The notes beneath the pieces were generated by a model. That model saw nothing but the letters and a program-made list of their open reading frames with translations. It was not told the DNA's origin and did not search any database. Positions 1 through 10,785 of a stretch of 64,000 nucleotides of DNA are shown here, piece by piece. The translations under genes were made by a program, and so were the position numbers. Origin of the DNA: Elymus sibiricus (taxonomy: Eukaryota > Streptophyta > Magnoliopsida > Poales > Poaceae); assembly GCA_039707655.1 (NCBI GenBank), contig CM077672.1, positions 354,994,031-355,058,030 of the forward strand. Reading direction: 5' to 3'. Each line of letters starts with the position of its first letter. The stretch's first letter is position 1.

Positions 1-1029
1 TGAATATCCATGATGCTAATGATATGCAAAGCCATAAGCTTGGGGATGCTATGTTTGATAAAGATAATCTTTTTAGTGCCCATACTTTTGATGAGCAAAT
101 TTATCATGATGATAGCATGCCTCCTATTTATGATGATTACAATAATGAAAGTGGGTTTGGAAGAGTGTCAACTCTAGGTAATAATGGGAAACGCTTCCTA
201 ATAGTAGTCTGATGCGAAGCAATCGCCAGACCACCTGTGATCCGTCGATGCCTGGTCAATCCCACGGTTAAGGCCTAGGTGTCGCTACCCTCGCAAAAAA
301 ATGGTGCTAACCACCGTATTGACGCAGCCACACAGGCCCTAATCCCTCTCCTATTAAATCTCTCCCCTAACCTCCATTCCTTTCTCTCTCTGCTTCTGCC
401 GCACCTCTCTTCAATCTCCTCGTCAACAACGCCGCCCCTGCCCTCTCCGATGGCGCAGCCTAGGTTACATCTCCTGCACACTGTGCTCCCTTTCCACCTC
501 GCCGCTGAAGACACAATCCACCGCCGATGATGCAACCCACCATGCCACCGGCCAGATCCAATCCTCTGCAATCCCAAGTGACCTGGGTGGTGCATCATCC
601 AAACAAGTTTGGTTACATCCAAACAAGTTTGGTTGAGATCAAAGCAAATTATCTCGCTGGTGGAAGCAAAGTTTTGGTGCATTGAAAATAAAATAAAATG
701 TTACATGGGATGCATTTTTCACCGAAGCAAATTCGCTCTGTACTAGAAGCAAAAATAATGTCTAGAAAAAATCATTGAATAAAGTACCTCAAAAGAAGCT
801 AGTATGAAAATAGAAGAGTTGAGATGAAAATAATGCTTCCGTCGAGATGCTTCCATTGCATAGAAATAATGCTTCCGTCGATACAAAAAATATTTCTATC
901 ATACGATCAAAAAAATATGGAACCATCCCACCATAAAAGGATGCTTCTATAGATAAAGAATAATGCTTCCATGCCACCTTTGTATGTTGGCCTGCCCAAA
1001 AATGCATCTTTAGTAATAATTATTTTCTA

Positions 1030-1122
1030 CTCCCTTCGTCCCAAAATAAGTGACTCAACTTTGTACTAACTTTGCACTAAAGTTAGTGCAAAGTTGAGTC
1101 ACTTATTTTGGGACGGAGGGAG
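1030..1122. mobile_element. Stowaway-type (Tc1/Mariner) MITE
   Basis: A 93-bp near-perfect palindrome begins CTCCCTTCGTCCCAAAATAA and ends with the complementary TTATTTTGGGACGGAGGGAG. It is flanked by TA dinucleotides at 1028-1029 and 1123-1124, the standard Stowaway target duplication. It lies inside the Mutator-like element. Confidence 0.95.
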
Positions 1123-1315
1123 TAGTATTTTGTTTTCGATGAAAGCATATCACAACTTACCAGAAAAGAAAATCTGAAAATAATGATACTTAGCGTAATT
1201 TATGGACAAGCAATTTCAACTAGTGGCCAAGTAGTGCCACTCTACCACGATGATGCATGCACGAATCACACACTTCAAACAACTCCAATCACATGGCAGA
1301 GAACCAGTCCGATGC

Positions 1316-1355
1316 AGCTGTTACTTACTTTTTTTTTGAATTAGCTGTTACGTAC
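1316..1355 (-). mobile_element. Micro-insertion: oligo(T) with flanking direct repeat
   Basis: AGCTGTTACTTAC (1316-1328) is repeated with one mismatch at 1343-1355, enclosing a short insert of oligo(T) followed by GAATT. This is the footprint expected of a minus-strand, extremely 5'-truncated, poly(A)-tailed retroposition. Slippage is an alternative. Confidence 0.5.
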
Positions 1356-2868
1356 TAGTACTAGGAAGTTGTCAAGGAAGCAAAGGGCCGACGTCAGCGA
1401 AGGTGGCGGATGTGTTTAGCGGAAGCTGTTACAGGAACCAACCAATTGACGAACCAATCTAACAAATCATGTGTGGGCCATACTAGTAGATTGGACGGCT
1501 ACTATGCTTCTAATCCAATGGTTCCGGACTAGTCTAACGGGAGGCAAGGGATCAGTAGTCTGATCCCTAGCGCTTCCCGGTAATAATTATCTCACTATTT
1601 TGGAGGGTGTTGAATCTTATTGTAATGATAAAAGTGGATTTGGAGAGGTCATGACTTTATTTAATGTTGAATCCACTACTTTGGAAGATATGTCAATTCA
1701 TTATTATGAGTACAAAGTTGCTACCTATGATGATTATTATGATGACACTTATGATATAAAGAATAATGATAACCATGAAACTTGTCATCATGATTTTTAT
1801 ACTCAAATTGATTATGTAAATCAAGTTTCATATGACAGTTATTTCATTGAATTTGCTCCCACAATTATGAATGAGAAGAAATTTGCTTATGTGGAGAGTA
1901 ATAAATTTTCTATGCTTGTGAATCATGAAAATAATGCTTTATGTGATAGTTATATTGTTGCATTTGTTCAAGATGCTACTGAAAATTATTATGAGAGAGG
2001 AACATATGCTTACAGATATTTCAATAGTATCAAGTTCCCTCTGTATGTGATCAAAATTTTGAAGCTATACTTGTTTTGCCTTCCTATGCTAGTTCTTGCT
2101 GCAATAAATTGATTGATTACAAAATCTCTATGCATAGGAAGTGGGTTAAGCTTAAATGTGCTTGTCATATGCTTCATGATGCTCCCATTATGTTTCAATT
2201 CTTTACTTTCAAGTGAGCATCATTAAAATCATCGATGCCTAGCTAAAAGGCATTAAAGAAAAGCGCTTGTTTGGAGGCAACCCAATATGTTTATTTTATT
2301 TTTGTTCCTGTTTTGTGTGTCTACATGATTAAAGCTACTGTAGTAATCATGTTTTTTATCTTTTCTTACAATAAAGTACCAAGTAAAACCTTTAGGTTGA
2401 TGTGGATGTTTGTTTATTTGGTTCTGCGCAAAAACATAAAGTTTAGCGTCCAGTGCATGAATTTACATTCTGTACTGGAGTGTTAGAAAATTCTGAAATT
2501 TTTACACAGTACTGCTATGAAATTTTTTTACGTTGTCCTAATTTTTCAGATTTTTTTATTTACAGAAGTACGTAGAATATTAGATCATTACAGACTGTTC
2601 TATTTTTGACAGATTATGTTTTTATTGCATAGTTTGCTTGTTTTAGTGTTTCCATAGCTTATATTGTGGGATATAAATTATGAAAATGATATAATACAAT
2701 AGGAATTATGTGAGAACAATTATGAATCTTGTCTTGATAGTACCCAAGTGGATGATTTATTTTTATTGTACTAAATGTCTCACGAAGTTTCGTTAAGTTT
2801 TGTGTGTTTGAAGTTGTCAAGTTTTGGGTGAGATACCGATGGAAGGGGAGTAAGGAGTATTACCTAAG

Positions 2869-2952
2869 CTTGGGGATGCCGAAGGCACCCCAAGGTAATA
2901 TTCAAGGAATATTTAAGCGTCTAAGCTTGGGGATGCCCTGGATGGCATCCCC
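2869..2952 (+). other. Twin hairpin motif (copy 1)
   Basis: Hairpin 1 (2869-2894) pairs CTTGGGG with CCCCAAG. Hairpin 2 (2929-2952) pairs GGGGATGCC with GGCATCCCC around a 6-nt loop. The AAGCTTGGGGATGC string is the same as the polypurine-tract context at 7589-7602. Equivalent twin hairpins occur at 3603-3685, 16697-16780 (minus), 54401-54484 and 59413-59494. Confidence 0.8.
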
Positions 2953-3602
2953 TCTTTCGTCTTCATTCTATCGGTAATATCACTTGGAGCTACATTTTTA
3001 TTCGTCACATAATATGTGTTTTTCTTGAAGCGTCATTTGATTTTATTTGGCTTTGCTTGCTGTTATTAATAATCATGTTTCTATCTTTTATTTAATTAAA
3101 GTGCCAAGTATAGTCTTTACCATGCTCAGTTTGTAAGTTTATGAGTTGCTGTTTGAAGACAGAAAGTTTTCTATTATGTCCTGAATATTCCTGAATAGTC
3201 AGAACATGATAAAAATCTGAAATTTTTACAAAGTAAGCACACATGAGTTCCCTGTCACATGGTAATTTTTCAGAATTTTTGGAGTTAGGGAAGTGTAAAT
3301 TGTTATTCTTCCTTTACAGACTATTCTGTTTAGACAGATTGCGGTTATAGTTGCATTGTTTGGATATATTTGCGTGTTTAATGTTTCTATTAGGTGATGA
3401 GAGTATTAAATATGCAGAGACATTTAGTATGCATTGTTTAATTATAATTTTAGTAATTTTCTACAGTAGAGAATGTTAAGGTTTTGAATTGATTTATACT
3501 AACTTATCTCACGAGTTCTTGTTAAGTTTTGTGTGGATCAAGTTTTTAAGACTTAGGAGAAACTTTGATATGAGAAGAATTAAGGAGACACAAGAGCTCA
3601 AG

Positions 3603-3685
3603 CTTGGGGATGCCCAAGGCTCCCCAAGTTAATATCCCAAGAAGTCTCAAGCATCTAAGCTTGGGGATGCCCCGGTAGGCATCCC
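3603..3685 (+). other. Twin hairpin motif (copy 2)
   Basis: This is the second copy within the same element. CTTGGGG/CCCCAAG spans 3603-3628 and GGGGATGCC/GGCATCCC spans 3663-3685. It lies at the end of the second of two related modules of roughly 700 bp (about 2280-2970 and 3000-3700) in the 3' non-coding region. Confidence 0.75.
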
Positions 3686-3932
3686 ACCTCTCTTCATCAT
3701 CAACTATCGGTTAGTTTTGGTTGAGCCTAAGTTTTTATTTGTTCACATGATATGTGCTATTCTTGGAGTGTCCTTTTATTTTTGTTTTGTTTGTTGTTTG
3801 ATATAATATTTAGATCTAAATTTTTTAAATTGGAGAGAGCTTACACATAGCTACTTAATTGCTTAACTACACTTTGTTCCTCACTTATATCTTTTGGAGT
3901 AGTTTGTCATTCACTCTTGTGCTAAACTTATA

Positions 3933-4152
3933 GGGTTAATTGGATAAATGCCACTCGAATTCTGGCGATTCCGAGAAAGGCCACTACAATTTCCAAACTT
4001 TGAAAAATGCCACTGCAAATTTTGCAAACTTTGAAAAACGCCACTTCAGACTTTGAAAAATGCCACTAGAAATGGTTTTTTTCAATGTTGGGAAATTGCA
4101 GTGGCGTTTCTCGGAATCGCCAGAATTCGAGTGGCATTTATCAAATTAACCC
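3933..4152. mobile_element. Mutator-type MITE, 9-bp TSD
   Basis: A 220-bp inverted-repeat element is flanked by perfect 9-bp repeats AAACTTATA (3924-3932 and 4153-4161). Terminal inverted repeats of about 65 bp begin GGGTTAATT and contain GAATTCTGGCGATTCCGAGA in inverse orientation at each side. The central part repeats a short AAATGCCACT phrase. There is no coding capacity. Confidence 0.9.
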
Positions 4153-4612
4153 AAACTTATATCCTAAGAGTGAATTGTTGAATGAATTGAATATCGTAAA
4201 TTTGAAATCATATATGTTCCATATGCTTAGTAATAGTTTCACATTGGGTTTAGAAGAGTCAATTACACCGGTGGTGCTAGAACTTGTCGTGAACGGTCAC
4301 TTTGGTGCTAGAACTTGCGGCATACATCGAACTGGTGTAAAAACTTGGCTCGGTCGTGCAAATACGGTGCAAATCGCGTTTGGATACGAAAGCGGCGCTG
4401 ACTAGGCTCGCCTGCGTGGCGCGGGTCCCGTTGTTAGTGACTGGAAGGCAGGAAGGAGGGCGTGTGGTCTGTTTTTCGCAAAAACACTCTTGAATTTTTT
4501 GTATTTCTCACATGTAAAAGCTCCTGTTCACGTTGGAGAGTTGGCATGTTTTTCGCCTCTATGAACAGTAGGTCCCGCCTGTTAGTACAGTATGGAAATT
4601 TGAAAGAAAAAC

Positions 4613-4695
4613 GTAACCGCGGGGCTCGAACTTGCGACCATATAGGTGTGAAACAACTAGTCATAGCCACTGCACCAACAACGCCATCACACCCA
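4613..4695 (-). other. tRNA-like block in left inverted repeat
   Basis: On the minus strand this reads a box-A-like GGTGCAGTGGCTATGACTAG and, about 40 nt later, a box-B-like AAGTTCGAGCC, roughly the spacing in tRNA genes. The acceptor arm does not fold convincingly, so this is a tRNA-derived relic rather than a tRNA gene. Confidence 0.4.
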
Positions 4696-5381
4696 TAGTT
4701 CATAAGTCCTTTATAATGTAGTAGAACAAAGTCGCTCCTGGAGTTTCTCTTTTTAAAAAATATGTAAAGGTATGTAAATTCTAATCTCACTAATAAAAAT
4801 AAAGTTTAATTATTCTTGCGGTATAAATATTATGCATAAAACGGAATAAATTATTTATAAAATAGTTCACGTATTATTTTCAAAATATGCATATATTTAA
4901 AATAATATTTATGAAATATAAAAATGTTTTTATACTGTAAAACAATACAAATAAAGCCCATTTTGCACTGGTTTTTTAGAAAGTTGTAGAATATATATAA
5001 GTAAATTATAGTACTATATTATAAGTAATATACATATAAAAAATTAAATTGCATTATAAAATATTGACATATTAATTTAAAATTTATCCATATGATTAAA
5101 TTATAAATTACAGAATTATTCATGTAATAATATGCATATTGAATAAAATATATCAAATTAATTTTATTTTATTTCGTATATTTCACTTATATAAGTTTAA
5201 AAATGTTCAGAGTTTTAACAAAATATTGATTGATGTAGTATATAAAAGTGTTCATGCTTTAAGAATTTTTGTTTTTATATCCTTTTAAATATTATCATGG
5301 AATGCACTCCGTGCGGCCCATTTTGCACTATTACTTTTTAGAAGTTTACATAATATATGTAAATTATAATCATATGTTCAT

Positions 5382-5441
5382 TATATATATATATATATAT
5401 ATACACACGCACGCACACACACACACACACATATATATATA
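5382..5441. repeat. Compound AT/AC microsatellite
   Basis: (TA)n is followed by an (AC)n tract with ACGC interruptions and then TA repeats again. It lies in the AT-rich core of the long-TIR element. Confidence 0.9.
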
Positions 5442-5794
5442 CATTTAAATAATTAAATTATAAAATTATTCACTTATTAATTAAAAATTTATCGATATAT
5501 TCAAATTATAAATTACAAAAGTTTCACGTAATAATTTTCATAATTAACAAAACATAAAATGGAATTTTTATTTTGTATATATTTAATAAATGGTCATATA
5601 TGTTTAAAATGTTCGCGGTATTAATAAAATATTCATGCATATAAAGTGTTCATTTTTATAATTTAATTTATTTTATTAATATTTATATTTTTTGTAACAC
5701 ATGATTATAATATAAATAGATTTTATAAAAAAAATAACAATGCAAAATGGGTCCCACCAACTGCAGCCCAAGGATATATACAGGACGTATCCTG

Positions 5795-5875
5795 TCAAAA
5801 CTAGAAAGGCTAGTCGTGGTTAACAATTGGTGGAAGCTAGCAAACCTACATGGTTCGATTCCCAGTCGCGTTATT
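5795..5875 (+). other. tRNA-like block in right inverted repeat
   Basis: On the plus strand a box-B-like GGTTCGATTCC follows a box-A-like GGCTAGTCGTGGTTAAC. It lies in inverted position relative to 4613-4695, but its sequence differs more from that block than the outer repeats differ from each other. It is not a functional tRNA by eye. Confidence 0.4.
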
Positions 5876-7602
5876 TTTTCTATAATTTATGTGTCGCTGA
5901 CATACGGAACCATATGGCCAACATTTTGACCCGTGTCCGGGGCTATTTCGTGAGGACAAAATATTTCAAGTTTTTTTTGGTAAAATAACAGGCCACACGT
6001 CATCTGGTGGCTGACAGCGGGACCCGCGCCATGCAAGCGAGCCTAGTCAGCGTCGCTTTCGTATCCAAACACGATTTGCACCGTATTTGCAAGCCCGAGC
6101 CAAGTTTTTACACCAGTTCGATGTATGCCGCAAGTTCTAGCACCAAAGTGACCGTTCATGACAAGTTCTAGCACCACCGGTGTAATTGACTTGGTTTAAA
6201 AAGTAAAATCTATTGAAATTTGACAATTACAATATTGGTCATTCAAGCAATTCATGAAAGATTAGTATAAGGAAGATAAAGTTCACATGCAAATATATTA
6301 TCATGGACATCTTTTATGATTGTGAATGCCCATTAATTATTTTCAAACTTGATCAAATAAGTTGAAGTTGGACAAGGAAGACAACGTAATGAGTTATGTT
6401 TGGGTATATTTGCATAGAAGTTATATTGTTATGGATACTCCAACATGTGGTGCTTGTTTATAATCTTTACTAGCCAAAAATTTCTGTACTAAGTGGGAAT
6501 ACTGCTTGTGCATCCAAAATCCTTGAGCCAAGTTTCTTCCATGAGTATCCACCATATCTACCTATATACGGTATTACCCTGCCGTTCCAAGTAAATTTGC
6601 ATGTGCCATCTCTAAAACCTTCAAATGAACATCTGTTTTGTGTGCCCGTACCGCTCATGGAGAGATGGGGTAGTCAATATCTTCCATGCTAAGTGTGTTT
6701 TACTCACCGACGAGAGTTTATTCACTCGTCAAATTTGAGGGAGACTGGTAATAAGGATGCCCAGTCCTGAATTATGAAAATACTCCCCCTGGAAAGTTGA
6801 AAGTTGGCAAGCACCCGTGGATTTGGCTAGCCATGGTTTGTGTTAGTATGGTGGAGGGGGAGTAAAACTTTTTGCATGGGAACCACCATTAATGTGTTTA
6901 GCATGGAAGATATTGAAAACTTTGTCGTTAAACCGTTGACAGAATAAGTACACCTCTCAAATAAAATTATCTCTGTTTTAAGCAATGAGCTCTGGCACAT
7001 AAGCAAATCCCTACTCCCCTCTGCATAGGGACTATCTATTTACTTTTCATGTTGAGTCAACTTCTTTTTTCAACCTCAATTATTCTCTACTTGGCAAGCA
7101 TCATGTGGTGGGGAAAGATCCAGGCACATAAAGCCAGTCAAATATATTTGATCATGAATTATTATTGTTGAGAATTATCTCTATGATAAGTAAGTTGCGA
7201 GGCGAAACATTAAGCCCCTATCTTCCTCTGTGTTCGATGGATACTATTTGTTCTAAAAATATGCTTTGAGTACTAGCAATTATAGAAGACTATATGATAA
7301 TTGAGTATGTGGAGCTCTTACTTAGACTTTTCTGAAAATAAGTTGAATTGTAATTGTTTGGTGACTGAGAACATAGGTTGTTAAGTTTCAAGAGAATGCA
7401 TTGTTTGAACCATAACATGTGAATTGATGCTAATTTATCATGATGAGGTTTATGAGAAAGAGTTGATGTATATGACGCTAGGAAAAGTGATTGAAATTAT
7501 CATTGATTAAACGTATGCACTATGCTAGCATTCACACTTCGTAAATTATTTCTCTTATCATTTACCTACTCGAGGACGAGCAAGAATTAAGCTTGGGGAT
7601 GC

Positions 7603-8887
7603 TGATACGTCTCCAACGTATCTATAATTTATGAAGTATTCATGCCATGTTTACAATGATTTTACATGGTTTTGGTGCACTTTTATATTATTTTTATGGA
7701 CTAACATATTAACCTAGTGCCCAGTGCCAATTGCTGTTTTCTGCATGTTTTTGGTTTTCCAGAAAATCCATACCAAACGAAGTCCAAACGCGATAAAAAT
7801 TTATGATGATTTTTTATGAAAGGAAAGAGACCCACGAAGCTTCGGGAGGGAGCCAAAATGTGTCCAGTGGGGCCACAAGCTCACCTGGCACCCCCCTAGG
7901 GCACGCCACCTGAGCTTATGGGACCCTTGGGACTCCCCCTGGCGTGAATCCAAAATTCTTATAAATTGGGAAACCCCCGAAAGTTAACCTAGATGAGTTT
8001 TTGTGCAAGCCTCTGTTCCGAAGCGATCTCATCCGGAACCCTATTCCGGCACCCTGCTGGAGGGGGGGAAGTCATCACCGGAGGCCATCTTCATCATCCC
8101 CGCTGCCTCCATGACGAGGAGGGAGTAGTTCACCCCTGGGGCTGAGGGTGTGTACCAGTAGCTATGTGTTTGATCTCTCTCTCGTGATATTGATAGGGCA
8201 CGATCTTGATGTACCATGAGCTTTGTTAATATAGTTGGATCATATAGTTTTCTTCCCTCTCTATCTTTGTTGTGATGAATTGAGTCTTTCTCTTTGAGGT
8301 TTCATTGTTATCGGATTGAATATTTTGGATTTGAGATCACTTGATGTATGTCTTGCATGTGGATACACATGGTGACAATGGGGTATTCTATCGAGTCATT
8401 TGATATATGTTTTGGTAATCAACTTGCGGATTCCCGTGGTGACATTGGGGTAATCTAGGCATAGAGGTTGATACACGTTTTCGTCCTACTTTCTCCGATA
8501 GGAACTTTGGAGTGATTCTTTGTCGCATGTTGAGGGATTGTTATATGATTCAATTATGTTAGCACTGTTGAGAGATTGCACTAGTGAAAGTATGAACTCT
8601 AGGCCTTGTTTCTAAGCATTGATATACCGTTTTGCTTGCTGTTTGCTACTTGTTACCTTGCTGTTTTTAATTGTTCAGATTATAAAAACCTATTTCTATC
8701 ATCCATATTGCACTTGTATCACCATCTCTTCGCCGAACTAGTGCACCTATACAATTGACAACTATATTGGGTGTGTTGGGGACACAAGAGATTTCTTGTA
8801 TTTGATTGCAGGGTTGTTTGAGAGAGACTATCTTCATCCTACACCTCTCACGGATTGATAAACCTTAGGTCATCCACTTGAGAGAAA
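7603..8887 (+). repeat. 3' LTR of left family-A element, end truncated
   Basis: The LTR begins TGATACGTCTCCAACGTATC directly after the polypurine-like end. It is homologous to the 5' LTR at 50155-51835 but shorter. It lacks about 290 bp corresponding to about 51080-51370, and homology stops near 8887, leaving out the last 75 bp or so that end in GACATCA. No continuation was found downstream, so the end was deleted or lost when the neighbouring repeat was acquired. Confidence 0.85.
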
Positions 8888-10317
8888 CAAATTTTAAAAA
8901 ACACTTAAAAACAAAGTAGGAGCCCTCCCATCGGCAAGGGCCGGTATCCACCCCGCCTTCATGGCCCTAAGGCCACAGGAGATGAGGCAGATCGGCGGCG
9001 ACGTCGGAGGGAGGTGGGAAAACCCTAGATGCCTGGGAGTCACTCGTGAGGAGGAGAAAAACTTGACCCTCCAAGATCTGAATTTAGATTGAAAATGTTT
9101 GATCTTTTGAAACATGTGTCCAAATCAGAAACCGTTTTCATCATTGCGTTTCCCGCGTTGAGATCTTCAAATCTAGATCCCGTGTTGGTAAGTTTCGATG
9201 AACTTTTTTTCCAGATAAATCTATGCTTCCAATTAGTAGTAACTTGTGCTTCAAACTGTACTAGCTCGTGCTTCCAAACTGTACTAGCTTGTGCTTCCAA
9301 ACTGTACTAGCTTGTGCTTCGAAATAAACTAAATTGTGCTTCTATGGGCTGTGTGCTTCACATGAAAGTACACCTGTGCTTCATTTTTAGGAAAACACAA
9401 AAGCACAATTGTATTTCATGCGAAAATCAACGAAAATTGAAGATCGAAAAAATGAAAAAAAATAGAAACCAAAAAATTCAAAGACTGGAAGATAAACCGA
9501 AAACTAAAGACCAAAAACCCAGAAATTGAAACAAATCGGAAAACAGAAAAATGCTAAATCAGAACAAAAAAAAACAAGATAAAATAGGAAATTTAGAAAA
9601 CCCCCAAAATAAAAAAACGACGGAAGCACATTTGTACTTCACTTTTTTAAGAAAGCACTTAGTTTTCACTCAAGAAGCACAACTGAAAAGCACACAAACA
9701 CAAATACGCTTCACTTTGGAAAAAGCATGAAGCACAACAGTGCTTCACTTTTTTTAAAGCACAATTTTGCTTCGTAAAAAACCCGAAGAAACAAAAAAAA
9801 ACAGAAAAATCAAAAGCAGAAAAAAACATAACCCCCCCCCCCCCCCCCCGCCGAAAAAAAAACATAAAACCGAACAAAACACAAAAAAACAAGAAGACCA
9901 AAAAATGCCTTGATGCAGGAGCGCCGAGCGCGCGACACGTGATGACGCTGGAGCATACCACATGGAGTGTTTAGAGCGCTCCCGCACTCCAAAAAATTGC
10001 CCGATTGGACTCCCGTGAGGGACATCACTCGAGTGTGCTGGACGCTCCCGCACGGGAGGCTGTTTTTTGATTTTTACTTAATGTTTTGTGGTCTTTTGTT
10101 TGTTTTAGATTTTTGCTTTTTTTATTTTTTGGGGTTTTATTTCTATGTTTTGGTTTTTGTTAATTTTTGTTTTCTTGGGTTTTGTTGTTTTTCGGAGCTC
10201 AAGTATGTTGCATTGAGGGAAGTGCAGTTTGCATTGGAAGCACAACTTAGTTCATGTATGAAGCACATGAGTGTGCTAGTCAGGAAGAATGAAGTGGTTG
10301 GGGGTACATGTTAGTTA
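8888..10317. repeat. Unclassified repeat with iterated GTGCTTC/GAAGCAC motifs
   Basis: No gene is supported here. GTGCTTC occurs repeatedly on the plus strand from about 9245 to 9390, and the complementary GAAGCAC at about 9625-9770 and 10230-10270. Between them lies A-rich sequence, an 18-base C run (9832-9849) and a GC-richer block at about 9920-10060. Motif clusters in opposite orientation resemble the subterminal repeats of DNA transposons, but no terminal inverted repeat or target duplication was found. Confidence 0.5.
9245..9322. repeat. Short tandem repeat, unit about 24-25 bp, three copies
   Basis: The unit is approximately TGTGCTTCCAAACTGTACTA plus GC(T/C). Copies two and three are almost identical. 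Confidence 0.8.
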
Positions 10318-10785
10318 GTGACGGAGTCGAATCCGACAGATCTCGGGTAGGAGGTCCCGAGCTGGTAGGCTTAACACGATGGTAACAGAGACACATGATA
10401 TAGCCAGGTTTGGGCTCTCTCTAGGAGATAACACCTACGTCATGCTTGTATTGTATTGTATTGATGGATGGGGTACAAAGTATAGGTTGATCTACCTCGA
10501 GATCGTATGTGAATGAGTTGGCCTCTACGGTCTACACTCCTCGGCTTATATAGACACCAGGGGTACCTAGGGTTACACATAGGTCAGTTACATCTGAAGA
10601 TAAATTTTCCGAAGATTGCATTCGTGCCTTGGAGTGTGCGTCAAGTCTTCGGAAGATTTCATCTTGATTCCTTCATGCGGCCAGACAAATGTGGCCCATT
10701 GGTTGGTCATTTGGGGGTCGTCGACCCGGCCCACGTCTTCTGGGAGCCGACGTGGTTAGCATCCCCCTTATCCAGGACACCATCA
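10318..10785 (+). repeat. Probable 5' LTR of the gypsy remnant
   Basis: The sequence begins TGACGGAGTCGAATCCGACA and ends CATCA just before GTAGCCCCCGAAC. The style (AGCCAGGTTTGGGCTCTCTC, then a promoter-like stretch) is familiar from Triticeae gypsy LTRs. Boundaries are inferred from TG...CA ends because no second copy exists in the window. Confidence 0.5.

Larger units (their letters stand above)
186..1578. mobile_element. Mutator-like element, 9-bp TSD
   Basis: The element is flanked by a perfect 9-bp direct repeat GGTAATAAT (177-185 and 1579-1587), the duplication length of Mutator transposases. Ends are inverted: GGGAAACGCT on the left, and GGGAAGCGCT on the complement of the right. It interrupts the family-A ORF, whose sequence is continuous once the element and one repeat are removed. 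The interior holds a GC-rich stretch (about 300-560) unlike its AT-rich host, several ATGCTTCC motifs (830-985) and a nested Stowaway MITE. No transposase is seen, so it is non-autonomous. The GC-rich part may be a captured gene fragment; its source is not recognised. Confidence 0.85.
1..2214 (+). pseudogene. Decayed ORF of family-A element, split by a Mutator-like insertion
   Basis: Asp/Tyr/Asn-rich coding sequence runs from the window edge to 185 and resumes at 1588 after the Mutator-like element. The downstream part is open at 1600-2112 and contains the NYYERG motif shared with the ORFs at 53166-53753, 17464-18063 (minus) and 57270-58616. A frameshift near 2105 puts the terminal MHRK-x-V segment (to about 2214) in another frame. 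Function is unknown. It is not recognisable as gag, protease or pol. Aligned copies elsewhere in this window show the reading frame was once continuous across the insertion. Confidence 0.7.
4257..6190. mobile_element. Long-TIR DNA transposon, probably Mutator-like
   Basis: Left (about 4257-4450) and right (about 6000-6190) ends are close inverted copies beginning GTCAATTACACCGGTGGTGC, so the terminal inverted repeats are at least 190 bp. Weaker inverted similarity continues inwards and includes a tRNA-like block on each side. The AT-rich core has no transposase and holds an AT/AC microsatellite. Comparison with the empty site at about 55575 shows the host sequence GGGTTTAGAAGGTAAAATC is interrupted here; an imperfect target duplication of about 9-11 bp derived from TTTAGAAG is inferred. 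Confidence 0.75.
1..8887 (+). mobile_element. Family-A non-autonomous LTR retrotransposon, 3' portion
   Basis: The internal region enters from the left edge and runs to a polypurine-like end (AAGCTTGGGGATGC) at 7602, followed by the 3' LTR at 7603. The same internal sequence recurs at 51950-55612 and 62668-64000, which allowed three insertions to be recognised and subtracted (186-1578, 3933-4152, about 4257-6190). No protease, reverse transcriptase, RNase H or integrase motif is visible. The only coding trace is a decayed ORF of unknown function, so the element must have depended on a partner for mobility. Resemblance to the Sabrina/WHAM-type gypsy groups of Triticeae is from memory; the family name is unverified. 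Confidence 0.85.

Noticed and set aside
4613..4695. Functional tRNA gene
   Set aside because: Box A and box B-like words are present, but no acceptor-stem pairing or clear cloverleaf was found; treated as tRNA-derived.
8041..8160. Gene for a short GC-rich peptide in the LTR leader
   Set aside because: The same stretch occurs in each family-A LTR copy (for example near 50620-50710) with frame-breaking differences; it is untranslated LTR sequence.
9659..10314. Phe/Gly-rich open frames near the C run
   Set aside because: Low-complexity translations of homopolymers (poly-C, poly-A/T) with no start context or domain.
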